A DNA stretch of 64,000 bases from Mycobacterium senriense. GTDB lineage: Bacteria; Actinomycetota; Actinomycetes; Mycobacteriales; Mycobacteriaceae. Position 1 is the first letter of the stretch, and every line of letters begins with the position of its first letter. A model generated the notes under the pieces. The model was not told the DNA's origin. It was given only the letters and a program-made list of their open reading frames with translations, and ran no database searches. The stretch spans positions 1,116,001 to 1,180,000 of the forward strand of contig NZ_AP024828.1 in assembly GCF_019668465.1 (NCBI RefSeq), given 5' to 3'. The position numbers were made by a program, and so were the translations under genes. Shown here piece by piece: positions 46,418 to 55,209 of the stretch.

Positions 46418-47764
46418 TCACACCGGGCTGACCGTGCGCCAGTCCGTCGTGGCGGTGAGCGAGAAATCGCTCAATGTTTTCGAAATATGTTGTCTCAAGC
46501 CAGCATCCGAGTTGTCCCCGCCCGGATCGTAGGCGAGAACCGAGACGAAGACCTGTCCGTGCGCCCGTCCCGACAACAACGCCAGCACCCCGTTGGTGCG
46601 CTGCATCGTTGCGCTGGTCACACCCGGGTACAGCGACTTCATCGCGAAGTAGTCGGCGTCGCTGCCGTCCGGCCGGTTGGCGGCCGGGTCGAGTGCACCG
46701 AGGTTGGACGACACGACGGCGGTGGCGCTGCCGGTGGCCACGCTGATCAGCCGCCGGAAGATGCGCTTGGGTATCAGCGGAATTAGCGGCAGCAACGCCC
46801 ACCGCTCGTCAGGCACATCCTGATGGCGAACCAGCGCTCGCTTGATTGCGGCGCGGATCTCGCGTAGGTCCATCGCATGCGCGGGCTCGATCGTGATGTC
46901 GACATTCGTGACGGCGTTCGCGCGAGTGTCGCCCGGCGTGCGCTCGTTGACCGGCATTCCCACGTTGACCGAACCGTCGGCGCCGACCCGCCCGACTCGC
47001 TGGGCGAGGCGGGCCGCCATGCCCGCCAGCAACGCGTTGCTGCTCCCTCCGAGCGCGTTGGCGCGCGCGTCCCACTCGTCGGCGTCGATGAAGAGCGTCG
47101 CGGCGGGAAGCGTGACGGTCCGGTCGGCAAACGGAGCGGGCCGCTTTGCGGGCGACGGTGCTACGCCTCCGCTATCTGGGCGGCCGGCCCGGACCAAGCG
47201 CGCGGCCGCGGCCACCGCGCGACCGATATCGGGTGTGTCGCGGGCGGTTTGGCGTGCGTCCTCGCGCAGCGCCCGCCACCACCGCCGGGACGCCGCGGCG
47301 GGCCAGTGCTCCGCCGTGGCGCGTCCGGACGCCGCATCCGCCACCGCCTCGCAGAGTCCGACGCCGTCGCTGAGGCAATGGGTGATGACCAAGCTGACCG
47401 CCGCCCCGCCGTCGGTGAACGGGAGCACCGCGAGGTGCCATCCGGGGCCATGCTCGGCATCCGGCCGCGTACCGGCCTGCTCGTCGCACCAGTCGTCGAT
47501 TTCCTCCCGCGGACGCGGCGTAGCGACGATCTCGAGGCCGGGTTGCTCGCCGGGCGAGACCCAGCGGTGCCGGCCGAACGGCAAGGGGGACCGCTCGATC
47601 CGGCGGGCCAACCTCCCCCTGCCCAGGTGGTCATGGAACCTCTTCAGGCCGTCGATGTCGACGGGTCTGTCGTACACCCAGATGCATTGCACCACGCTGG
47701 TGGTGCCGGTCGCCCGCTCCCCCAGAAACAGGGTCTGGTCGGCCAGATCCAGCACATTGCTCAT
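46418..47764 (-). CDS. WS/DGAT-like acyltransferase
   Basis: A 448-residue protein with a condensation/WES-type acyltransferase domain. The active-site motif H-x-x-x-D-G is present as THCLSDGVGL. The C-terminal WS/DGAT part has SSNLGALDP and SATMQRTNGVLALLSGR. It would join an acyl chain to an alcohol, making a wax ester, triacylglycerol or an acylated glycolipid. It lies two bases after the PapA-like gene, with which it was probably duplicated; the second copy of the pair contains a relic of the same gene. Confidence 0.78.
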   Translation of the reverse strand: MSNVLDLADQTLFLGERATGTTSVVQCIWVYDRPVDIDGLKRFHDHLGRGRLARRIERSPLPFGRHRWVSPGEQPGLEIVATPRPREEIDDWCDEQAGTRPDAEHGPGWHLAVLPFTDGGAAVSLVITHCLSDGVGLCEAVADAASGRATAEHWPAAASRRWWRALREDARQTARDTPDIGRAVAAAARLVRAGRPDSGGVAPSPAKRPAPFADRTVTLPAATLFIDADEWDARANALGGSSNALLAGMAARLAQRVGRVGADGSVNVGMPVNERTPGDTRANAVTNVDITIEPAHAMDLREIRAAIKRALVRHQDVPDERWALLPLIPLIPKRIFRRLISVATGSATAVVSSNLGALDPAANRPDGSDADYFAMKSLYPGVTSATMQRTNGVLALLSGRAHGQVFVSVLAYDPGGDNSDAGLRQHISKTLSDFSLTATTDWRTVSPV

Positions 47765-47766
47765 GC

Positions 47767-49242
47767 CTAGGCCGCCTCGGTGTCGTCTTCGTCGGCGAAG
47801 TCCCGCTGCTCGCCCGAATCCCCCTGGGATGCGGCGACATCCGGGTCCGCCGATGCGGTTTTGGCGACGTGCGCGCACACTTCGGCCAAGGTCGCGATGT
47901 AGCGATGCACCGACTCGCGGGCTATCTCGTTGTCCGGGAACGAGATTGTCACCGTGGTCTTTTCGGCATGCCGGTTGATCCACATGTTGATGCCACCGGC
48001 GGACAGGTTGTCACCGTAGGTACCGAAATTCGTCTCAGCCCACAGTCCAGCGAGGGGGATCTTGCGAAAGTCTAGGAAGGACAGCATCATTGGCAGCTGA
48101 GTCGGCAGCTTGATCCCCAGGTCATCCGGGGTCGCCAGCTCCAAGACCCGCTCGAACGGGACATCGGCAAGACCCCTCGCGGCGTCGAAGGACTTCTGGG
48201 CCGCACGGGCCGCCTCGCCGAACGAGACACCGCCGGTCGGCACGGTGACCGGTATCAGGCTGGCAAACCAGCCGACGGTCATCGTGTCGACGCCCGCCCT
48301 CCGGGTGTCCTTGGCCGTGAACCCGTGATAGGTCTGATTGCCGGTCAATTCGTGGTCGGCCAGCGCCGTGGCGGCCAGGACTCCCCCGATGAACCGGGCG
48401 CCGGCCGCGCGGCAGGCGGCGTCGAAAGATTCGGTCGCGTCCGCGTCCAGCAAGTCCCGCGTTATCAAGTCGCCCTTGCTGCTCGCCCAGGTATCCCCCA
48501 GCGGCAGTGGGAAATTCGGCCAATTGCCGTCGGTGTCGCGGCCGAATGCGATCCAGCCCTTGATCTCGGGCGACGACAGATCCAGCGTCGCAGCCTTCTC
48601 GCGCTGTCGCGCGGCGTAATCGCAATAGCTCCTGACCTCGGGGAGTTGAGGCTGGTGCTGACGTGCGCCCTGCGACAGTTCCAGGTAAGTCAGGTGGATG
48701 TCGACGAAGATCAGCCCTGCGGACAAGCCGTCGATGTGCAGATGGTCGACACTGGCATAGAAGGTGAAGTAGTCGGCATGTTGGACGACGCCAAATGTGA
48801 AGCAACCCCATTCGAGAGTTTCCGGGGTGGTCGTCAGTACGTGCGTGCGCACCTGGTCGGCGCTCATCTGGCCGAACGGCACCGGAACCATATCGATGTC
48901 GGCGGGGTCGTCGATCGTGCGGCGCACGATTTGGCCGTCCTCGAATTCAAACCAATTGTGGTAGGTGTCCTGGCGGCGGACGTGTGCATTGATGGTTGCT
49001 GTCATCGCTGGAATGTCACATACGCCGGGGATATCCCACGCCACAACCATCAGGCGGGGTAGCTGCCTGCTCATCGCTTTGCCGATGTGGGCTGCCCAAA
49101 GATGTTGATTCTGCTGGTAACTCGGAGCCAGCTCAGAGCGGCGCGCGGTGCGGGCCGCGTCGTGCGACGCGGGCGCGGGCGTCCACATCGTGAGTGGACC
49201 GTTCGGTGGTTGCCATTCGATGATGTTGCCGAGTGCGACCAT
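47767..49242 (-). CDS. PapA-like acyltransferase, copy 1
   Basis: A 491-residue protein of the polyketide-associated (PapA) acyltransferase type with the condensation-domain motif H-x-x-x-D-G as VDHLHIDGLSAG near residue 185 and a late DFRKIPLAGLWAE block. Such enzymes transfer fatty or polyketide acyl groups to trehalose, phthiocerol or peptidolipid acceptors in the cell envelope; the acceptor cannot be read here since no polyketide synthase is nearby. The start ATG at 49242 matches that of copy 2 (MVALGNI). A Crp-like palindrome lies about 210 bases upstream. Confidence 0.8.
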   Translation of the reverse strand: MVALGNIIEWQPPNGPLTMWTPAPASHDAARTARRSELAPSYQQNQHLWAAHIGKAMSRQLPRLMVVAWDIPGVCDIPAMTATINAHVRRQDTYHNWFEFEDGQIVRRTIDDPADIDMVPVPFGQMSADQVRTHVLTTTPETLEWGCFTFGVVQHADYFTFYASVDHLHIDGLSAGLIFVDIHLTYLELSQGARQHQPQLPEVRSYCDYAARQREKAATLDLSSPEIKGWIAFGRDTDGNWPNFPLPLGDTWASSKGDLITRDLLDADATESFDAACRAAGARFIGGVLAATALADHELTGNQTYHGFTAKDTRRAGVDTMTVGWFASLIPVTVPTGGVSFGEAARAAQKSFDAARGLADVPFERVLELATPDDLGIKLPTQLPMMLSFLDFRKIPLAGLWAETNFGTYGDNLSAGGINMWINRHAEKTTVTISFPDNEIARESVHRYIATLAEVCAHVAKTASADPDVAASQGDSGEQRDFADEDDTEAA

Positions 49243-49639
49243 TTGCTTAAGTCGTCCCTCCCGTAGTGCCGACACTTGTCGCGCAGCAAGGGAACAGCGA
49301 AGAGGTCGGTGACCGTTCGCGCAGCATGAATCCCATTTATCGGGAATTGTCACGACGTGCCTCGGCATGCGGACTGACGTTGCCGTCTTGCTTGCGGCCC
49401 CCTGCGTCGCGGAAATTGACGCTAGTCGAATTAAGTCACAAACGTAGCCCCATTGTGATCATCGTCACATTCGCGGCCACCAAACGGCACTACCGTGTGT
49501 TTGCCGATTGGACGTCCGCGGACCCCCGACGTCGGGAAGGCGTGGAATGCATGAGTTGCCGCGAATTGATCATCGACGCCGTCCAGCTAGCCGCATCGAC
49601 TACTACCTCTCACTGCAACACGTTCCAATACCTAGCGGC
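49243..49639. other. Intergenic region upstream of PapA-like copy 1
   Basis: About 400 bases with no convincing gene, more A+T-rich than its surroundings. It must hold the promoter of the copy 1 module and contains a Crp-like palindrome at 49454-49469. Confidence 0.5.
49454..49469 (-). promoter_or_regulatory. Crp-like palindrome
   Basis: TGTGATCATCGTCACA, perfect TGTGA-N6-TCACA arms, as used by cAMP receptor proteins including mycobacterial Crp (Rv3676-type). It is about 212 bases before the PapA-like copy 1 start. One match by chance is possible. Confidence 0.45.
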
Positions 49640-50105
49640 TCACACTCTGCTGAACGTGCGCCAGCCCGTGGTGGCGGTCAGCGAGAAATCGAGTTTCGGC
49701 GACCCAACTGATAACCGAGGTCCGACACGAAGACCTGGCCGTGCACCCGTCCCGACAACAACGCCAGCGCGCCGTTGGTGCGGTGCATCGTCGCGCTGAT
49801 CACGCCCGGGTACACCGACTTCATCGCGAAGTAGTCGGCGTCGCTGCCGTCCGGCCGGTTCACCGCCGGGTCGAGTGCACCGAGGTTGGACGACACGACG
49901 GTGGTGGCGCCGCCGGTGACCACGCTGATCAGTCGCCGGAACAGCCGCTTGGGGATCAGCGGAACCAGCGGCAGCAACGCCCTCCGCTCGTCGGGCACGT
50001 CCTGATGGCGGATCAGCGCGTTCTTGATTGCAGCAGGCTGGTGGCTCCCGTCGCCCGCTCGCCGAGAAAGAGCGTCTGGTCGGCCAGGTCCAGCACGTTG
50101 CTCAT
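49640..50105 (-). pseudogene. Deletion relic of the WS/DGAT-like gene
   Basis: The 5' end MSNVLDLADQTLFLGERATG (50046-50105) equals that of the intact copy. Then about 270 codons are missing and the sequence resumes at AIKNALIRHQDVPDER in another frame, continues to LLSGRVHGQVFVSDLGYQ, loses a further part and ends with DFSLTATTGWRTFSRV and stop at 49640. It is two bases after PapA-like copy 2, as in the intact pair. It cannot make a working enzyme: the H-x-x-x-D-G site is deleted. Confidence 0.85.
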
Positions 50106-50107
50106 CT

Positions 50108-51583
50108 TTATGCAGCTTCGTTGTCGTCCGCGTCCGGCTCGAGCGGAGAGGGAGCTTCCGAATTCGCCTGAGGTACAACCACAACCGGATCATCCGCGGT
50201 GGGCGTGGCGACACGCACGAACGCCTGAGTCAGCGTCGCGATGTAGCGCAGCACCGAGTCGCGTGCGATTGCGTTGTCCGGGAAGGACATCGTCACCGTG
50301 GTGTTCTCGGCCTGACGGTTGATCCACATGTTGATCCCGCCGTGGGAAAGGCTGTCGCCGTAGGTGCCGAACTTCGTCTCCGCCCACAACCCGTTGAGGG
50401 GAATCTTGCGGAAGTCGAGGAAGGACAGCATCATCGGCAGCTGCGTGGGCAGCTTGATGCCCAGTTCTTCCGGTGTGGCCAATTCCAGGACCCGCTCGAC
50501 CGGGATGTCGGCGAGGCGCTGGGCGCCGTCGAACGACTTCTGCGCTGCCCGGGCCGCCTGGGCGAACGTCTCGCCGGCCGTCGGCACGGTGATCGGGATC
50601 AGGCTGGCGAACCACCCCACGGTCATCGTGTCGACACCGGCGGTCCGGGTGTCCTTGGCCGTGAAGCCGTGATAGGTGTCCTTGCCGGTCAATTCGTGCT
50701 CGGCAAAACCTGCGCACGCCAGAACTCCACCGATGAACCGGGCGCCGGCGGCGACGCACGCGGCATCGAAGGCCTCGGTCTCGGCGGCGTCCATCAGTTC
50801 GACGGTGAGCAGATCGCCCTTGGTGCTCGCCCAGATATCGCCCAGCGGCAGTGGGAAACTCGGCCAGTCGCCGTCGGTGTCACGGGCGAATGCGATCCAG
50901 TCCTTGATCTCGGGCGACGACAGGTCCAGCGTCGCGGCCTTGTCGCGCTGCCGCACAACGTAGGCGCGATAGCTCCGCACCTCGGGCAGCGCGGCGGTGC
51001 GGCACCCGCTCTGCGCCAGTTCCTGATACATCAGGTGGATGTCGAGGAAGATCAGGGCGGCGGACAGGCCGTCGATGTGCAGGTGGTCGACACTGGCATA
51101 GAACGTGAAATAGTCGGCGTGCTGGATGATTCCGTAGGTGAAGCAGCCCCATTCCAGGGTCTCCGGAGTAGTGGTCAGGACGTGGGTGCGCACCTGGTCC
51201 GGGGTCATCTCGCCGAGCGCCACCGGGACGAAGTCGATGTCGTCGGGGTTCTCGATTTCGCGGCGCACGAAGATTCCGTTGTCGAATTCGAACCAACAGT
51301 GATACGTGTCCTGGCGGCGCACATGGGCATTGATCGTCGCGGTCATCGCCTCGACGTCGCAGGTTCCGGGAATGTCCCACGCCACGATCATCAGCCGGGG
51401 CAGCTGGCGGTTGAGGTTCTTGCCGTGATAGCAGCCCCAGAGGTGTTGGTTCTGTTGATAACTCGGAACCAGCTCACTTCGCCGCGCGGCGCGCGCCGCT
51501 TCAAGCGCCGTAGTCGTGGCCATCCACATGGTAACCGGGCCGTGGGGCGGTTGCCATTCGTTGATGTTTCCGAGTGCGACCAT
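50108..51583 (-). CDS. PapA-like acyltransferase, copy 2
   Basis: A 491-residue paralogue of the protein from 47767-49242, with the intact active site VDHLHIDGLSAAL and the same start and end blocks (MVALGNINEWQPPHGP, DFRKIPLNGLWAETKFGTYGD). The two copies differ at scattered positions, so the duplication is not very recent. Its own downstream WS/DGAT partner is a deletion relic. Confidence 0.8.
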   Translation of the reverse strand: MVALGNINEWQPPHGPVTMWMATTTALEAARAARRSELVPSYQQNQHLWGCYHGKNLNRQLPRLMIVAWDIPGTCDVEAMTATINAHVRRQDTYHCWFEFDNGIFVRREIENPDDIDFVPVALGEMTPDQVRTHVLTTTPETLEWGCFTYGIIQHADYFTFYASVDHLHIDGLSAALIFLDIHLMYQELAQSGCRTAALPEVRSYRAYVVRQRDKAATLDLSSPEIKDWIAFARDTDGDWPSFPLPLGDIWASTKGDLLTVELMDAAETEAFDAACVAAGARFIGGVLACAGFAEHELTGKDTYHGFTAKDTRTAGVDTMTVGWFASLIPITVPTAGETFAQAARAAQKSFDGAQRLADIPVERVLELATPEELGIKLPTQLPMMLSFLDFRKIPLNGLWAETKFGTYGDSLSHGGINMWINRQAENTTVTMSFPDNAIARDSVLRYIATLTQAFVRVATPTADDPVVVVPQANSEAPSPLEPDADDNEAA

Positions 51584-52040
51584 TCGTCGAGTCCTTGTGC
51601 TGTGAGATATCGACATCTGTTGCGCGGTCTGGGAGGTGGTGAAAGTGCAATGAGCGCTTGGCTTCTGACGCATCTCGTGTTGGTTTCGCGCGTGAAATTT
51701 CGCGACGTAATTTTGGCCTATGTTGGGCCGAACTACCGCGTCGCTAACACCCCCTATGTCGCTGCTGTGGACGCTAGTTGACGGCGACGAAGATTTCGCC
51801 GTTTTACGAAGACTCGCATTCTCCCGCGCGATTGTCTGCGCGGCGGTAGCCTTTTTCGCTTACCGGTCGCATGATCGACCCGGCGAGTGGCGCATGCGTA
51901 CCAAAAAGTATCCAGCGACGCACGATTTGTCGCCGAATCGCCTGTCCGCGTCTAGAACTCGGGATAGCATGGTTCGGCCCGTGCGCAGGGCCGCCGGCAT
52001 GGCCTCGAACGCGGGCGGCGCGAGCCAAACCTGCCCGGCA
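51584..52040. other. Intergenic region upstream of PapA-like copy 2
   Basis: About 457 bases without a convincing gene. It must contain the promoter for copy 2; a short palindrome around GAAATTTC (51691-51704) is the only symmetry noticed. Confidence 0.45.
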
Positions 52041-52589
52041 TCACGGGAACAGCGGCAGATGCCACAGTCGCATGCCGGGATGCAGCAGCCACAACCGCAG
52101 CATGGTCAGCCGCAAGATGCGGACCGCACTGGTGATCATGAAGATCCCCAGCGGCACCTCGATCAGCAGCGCCGTGATCACCGACAGCCAGATGTCCTTG
52201 GGTCCGGCGGTCATCAGGTCGAACCACGCGTCGCAGATCATTAGGACCCCGGTGGTGAAGGCGGCGAGCACCAGCAACTGACGACGCAGGTACCCGAGCA
52301 CCGCGGTCGTCAGCATGAACCCGACCAGCAGCACGTCGAAGCCGATCCAGGTGATGGGCCAGTTGTGTGCGACGTAGTTCTCCGGCAGCGTCACCGACAG
52401 ATACCCCAGCCACGGGACCATCGCCATGGAGCCACCGATCATCAGGCTCAGCCGGATGCGCCGCACCCGCGCCAGGAACTCCGGGTCGATGACGTCACCC
52501 AGCGGCTGCTCCAGCCGGGTGATCAGTTGCCGCCGTTGCTCGGGCGTCAGCGCCGCGATCTGCGCGTCGGTCAGAATGCCGTCGGTCAT
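52041..52589 (-). CDS. Four-helix membrane protein of unknown function
   Basis: A 182-residue protein. A cytosolic, charged N-terminus (LTPEQRRQLITRLEQPLGDVIDP) is followed by four membrane segments between about residues 46 and 165. No enzyme or transport motif is seen. It lies 30 bases downstream of the VOC gene on the same strand, so the two may be cotranscribed. Resembles Rv0275c/Rv0276 neighbourhood genes only in place, not in recognised function. Confidence 0.65.
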   Translation of the reverse strand: MTDGILTDAQIAALTPEQRRQLITRLEQPLGDVIDPEFLARVRRIRLSLMIGGSMAMVPWLGYLSVTLPENYVAHNWPITWIGFDVLLVGFMLTTAVLGYLRRQLLVLAAFTTGVLMICDAWFDLMTAGPKDIWLSVITALLIEVPLGIFMITSAVRILRLTMLRLWLLHPGMRLWHLPLFP

Positions 52590-52619
52590 GAAAACATCCT
52601 CCGGCTCGGCCCGGTCGAA

Positions 52620-53201
52620 TCAGTGGGCGGCGCCCACCGGGGGCCGCCGGTCCGCCGCGGTCCTGGGCACCGCCTGGGCGTCGCCGCTTTCGAATTCCTT
52701 GACCCAGCAAGCAAATTCAAGAGTGATGCCGTCGGGATCCTGGAAATAGAACGAGCGCACGTAGACGCCGGGATGCACGGTCGCGGACACCTGCATGGGG
52801 CTTTCGTCGTGGTTGAGCACCGGCCCGACCCGCACCCCCTTGTCCTTGAGGAGCTGGCGGTAGGCGTCGAACTTCTCGGCCGGCACGTGGAAGGCGAGAT
52901 GGTTCATCGTGCTGACGGCGCTGGTGATGTCGCCGATGCCCGGGATGGCGCCCGGCGACGAGATCCCCGGCACCCGGTCGGGGGCGTCGGCGAACCAGAA
53001 AAAGGCGACGCAGTCGCCGTTGCCGGCGTCGAAGAAGAAGTGCTGGCCGGCTCCGCCGGGTAGGTCCAGCGATTTGATCAGCGGCATACCGAGGATGTTG
53101 CTGTAGAAGTCCACGGTTTTCGCCATGTCCGAACACACCAGTGCGACATGGTTGATCCCGCCGAGTTCGAATTCCGTGTTGGTGTTGTGCGGCTTGATCA
53201 T
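52620..53201 (-). CDS. Glyoxalase/VOC-family protein
   Basis: A 193-residue VOC (glyoxalase/extradiol dioxygenase) protein, Rv0274-like. The first betaalphabetabetabeta unit starts at INHVALVCSDMAKTVDFY and the second at MNHLAFHVPAEKFDAYR. Metal-binding positions are in HVALVCS, HLAFHV and the terminal Glu of DPDGITLEFACW. The ATG at 53201 follows GGGGAG; the reaction is unknown. Divergent from a TetR gene across 96 bases, with a partly symmetric segment CTGAATCTAACATCAGTTTCAG that may be its operator. Confidence 0.78.
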   Translation of the reverse strand: MIKPHNTNTEFELGGINHVALVCSDMAKTVDFYSNILGMPLIKSLDLPGGAGQHFFFDAGNGDCVAFFWFADAPDRVPGISSPGAIPGIGDITSAVSTMNHLAFHVPAEKFDAYRQLLKDKGVRVGPVLNHDESPMQVSATVHPGVYVRSFYFQDPDGITLEFACWVKEFESGDAQAVPRTAADRRPPVGAAH

Positions 53202-53297
53202 CTGGTGGCTCCCCTCGGTCCCCGGCTTGACGATCCTGGCCAAGATCCGAATCTGAATCTAACATCAGTTTCAGTTTTGGCCCAGGGAGGTGCGCAG

Positions 53298-53933
53298 GTG
53301 TCGACCGCGGCGTCCCCTGCCGGCCGGGCCGGCCCGCCCGCCGGACTTCCCACCGTTCGCGGCAGGCGCACGCAGGCCGCCATCGACATGGCCGCCCGGA
53401 CTGTCATCGCGCGCAAGGGCGTCCTCGCCGCGACCATCGCCGACATCGCCGCGGAAGCCGGACGTTCGGCGGCATCCTTCTACAACTACTACGACTCCAA
53501 GGAGGCGATGGTGCGCCAGTGGGCGCTGCGCTTCCGCGACGAGGCCAACGAGCGCGCGCTGGCGGTGACCGAACACGGTTTGTCCGATCGGGAGCGGGCC
53601 CATGCCGCGGCCGCCGCGCACTGGCACACCTACCGCCACCGGCTCGCTGAGGTGATCAGCGTGTCGCAGCTGGCGATGATCAACGACGATTTCGCCCAAT
53701 ACTGGGCCGAGATCTGTGAGATACCGATCTCTTTCATCACCGAGTCGGTCCGGCGCGCCCAGGCCGAAGGCCACTGCCGCGGCGACGATCCCCGGCTGAT
53801 CGCCGAGGCCATCGTGGCGATGTTCAACCAGTTCTGCTACATCCAGCTCGGTCGGCCACGCGCAGCGGAACCCGACGATCAGGCCTGCATCCAGACCCTG
53901 GCCAACATCTACTACCGGACCATCTATACGTAA
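53298..53933 (+). CDS. TetR-family transcriptional regulator (Rv0273c-like)
   Basis: A 211-residue TetR-type regulator from a GTG start with the ribosome site AGGGAGG. The HTH covers about residues 45-65 (TIADIAAEAGRSAASFYNYY). It is divergent from the VOC gene and 14 bases before an alpha/beta hydrolase gene, with FadE6 behind, so it may regulate lipid or xenobiotic degradation genes on either side. Confidence 0.85.
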   Translation: MSTAASPAGRAGPPAGLPTVRGRRTQAAIDMAARTVIARKGVLAATIADIAAEAGRSAASFYNYYDSKEAMVRQWALRFRDEANERALAVTEHGLSDRERAHAAAAAHWHTYRHRLAEVISVSQLAMINDDFAQYWAEICEIPISFITESVRRAQAEGHCRGDDPRLIAEAIVAMFNQFCYIQLGRPRAAEPDDQACIQTLANIYYRTIYT

Positions 53934-53947
53934 GGGGGAACGCTGAA

Positions 53948-55078
53948 TTGACGCGTCGTACCGGTGCCGGAGTGATCCGCGAATTCATCGGGCTGCCGTC
54001 GCCCACCGCGGGGCGCGCGGGCGCGGGCGGGCACCCGTGCCAGGGGCTGTATCACCGGGGGGTGGGACGCAAACCCAAAGTGGCGATGATCGCCACGCAC
54101 TATCAGATCGACTTCTCCGAGCACTATCTCGCCGACTACATGGCAACGCGCGGCGTCGGTTTTCTGGGCTGGAACACCAGGTTCCGCGGCTTCGAAAGCA
54201 GCTTTCTGCTCGACCACGCGCTGGTCGACATCGGCGTCGGGGTGCGCTGGCTGCGCGAGGTCCAGGGCGTGGATACCGTCGTGCTGTTGGGCAATTCGGG
54301 TGGCGGCTCGTTGATGGCCGCCTACCAGTCGCAGGCGGTCGAGCCGAACGTGACTCCGCTGGACGGGATGCGCCCGGCCGCCGGGCTGACCGAATTGCCG
54401 CCGGCCGACGGCTACGTGGCCACCGCCGCCCATCCCGGGCGCCCCGAGGTCCTCACCGCCTGGATGGACGCCGCCGTCGTCGACGAGAACGACCCCGTGG
54501 CCACCGACGCCGACCTCGACCTGTTCAACGAGCGCAACGGCCCGCCCTACTCGCCGGAGTTCCTCGCCCGCTACCGCAGCGCGCAGACCGCGCGCAACAA
54601 CGCGATCACCGACTGGGCCGAAACCGAGCTCAAACGCGTTCGCGCGGCGGGGTTTTCCGATCGCCCGTTCAGCGTGATGCGGACCTGGGCCGATCCCCGC
54701 ATGGTCGACCCCGGCATCGAGCCCACCAAGCGGCAAGCCAACATGTGCTACGCGGGCGTCCCGGTCAAGGCGAACCGCTCGGCCCACGGGATCGCGGCGG
54801 CCTGCACGCTGCGCAACTGGCTGAGCATGTGGAGCCTGCGGATGGCCCAAACCCGCGCCGAACCGCACCTGGCCCGGATCAGCTGTCCCGCCTTGGTGAT
54901 CAACGCCGAGGCCGACACCGGGGTGTTTCCCTCTGACGCCCAACGCATTTTCGACGCGCTCGCCGGCACCGACAAGACGCAGGGCTCGGTGGACACCGAC
55001 CACTACTTCACCACTCCGGGGGCGCGCGGCGAGCAGGCCGACATGATCACCCAGTGGATCGGCCAACGGTGGCGCTGA
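53948..55078 (+). CDS. Alpha/beta hydrolase (Rv0272c-like)
   Basis: A 376-residue protein starting from TTG (ribosome site AAGGGGGAA). The nucleophile elbow is LLGNSGGGSLM, an unusual G-N-S-G-G; the acid and His are likely in INAEADTGVF and DTDHYFTTPGAR. Members act on esters or CoA thioesters; substrate unknown. It lies between a TetR and FadE6, which fits a role in acyl chain degradation. Confidence 0.78.
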   Translation: MTRRTGAGVIREFIGLPSPTAGRAGAGGHPCQGLYHRGVGRKPKVAMIATHYQIDFSEHYLADYMATRGVGFLGWNTRFRGFESSFLLDHALVDIGVGVRWLREVQGVDTVVLLGNSGGGSLMAAYQSQAVEPNVTPLDGMRPAAGLTELPPADGYVATAAHPGRPEVLTAWMDAAVVDENDPVATDADLDLFNERNGPPYSPEFLARYRSAQTARNNAITDWAETELKRVRAAGFSDRPFSVMRTWADPRMVDPGIEPTKRQANMCYAGVPVKANRSAHGIAAACTLRNWLSMWSLRMAQTRAEPHLARISCPALVINAEADTGVFPSDAQRIFDALAGTDKTQGSVDTDHYFTTPGARGEQADMITQWIGQRWR

Positions 55079-55209
55079 AAATCCTTGTCCATATCGTCCC
55101 GGGCGCCTGCGACGGACGGCCACTGGCCCGTGTCGTCAACCAACCGACTGGTTGTTAGCTTGGAAGGTACTGGGCCGAAACGGCGACCTGCAGCAACGGA
55201 AGGCGACCA

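Larger units (their letters stand above)
46418..51583 (-). repeat. Tandem duplication of a PapA-like plus WS/DGAT-like gene pair
   Basis: Two copies of one two-gene module lie head to tail. Copy 2 is 50108-51583 followed by the relic 49640-50105; copy 1 is 47767-49242 followed by 46418-47764. The PapA-like proteins share long stretches (MVALGNI-EWQPP, HADYFTFYASVDHLHIDGLSA) and the spacing within the modules is the same two bases. In copy 2 the second gene is mostly deleted. Confidence 0.85.

Noticed and set aside
51691-51704. Palindrome around GAAATTTC as an operator
   Set aside because: Only eight perfect bases; likely chance.
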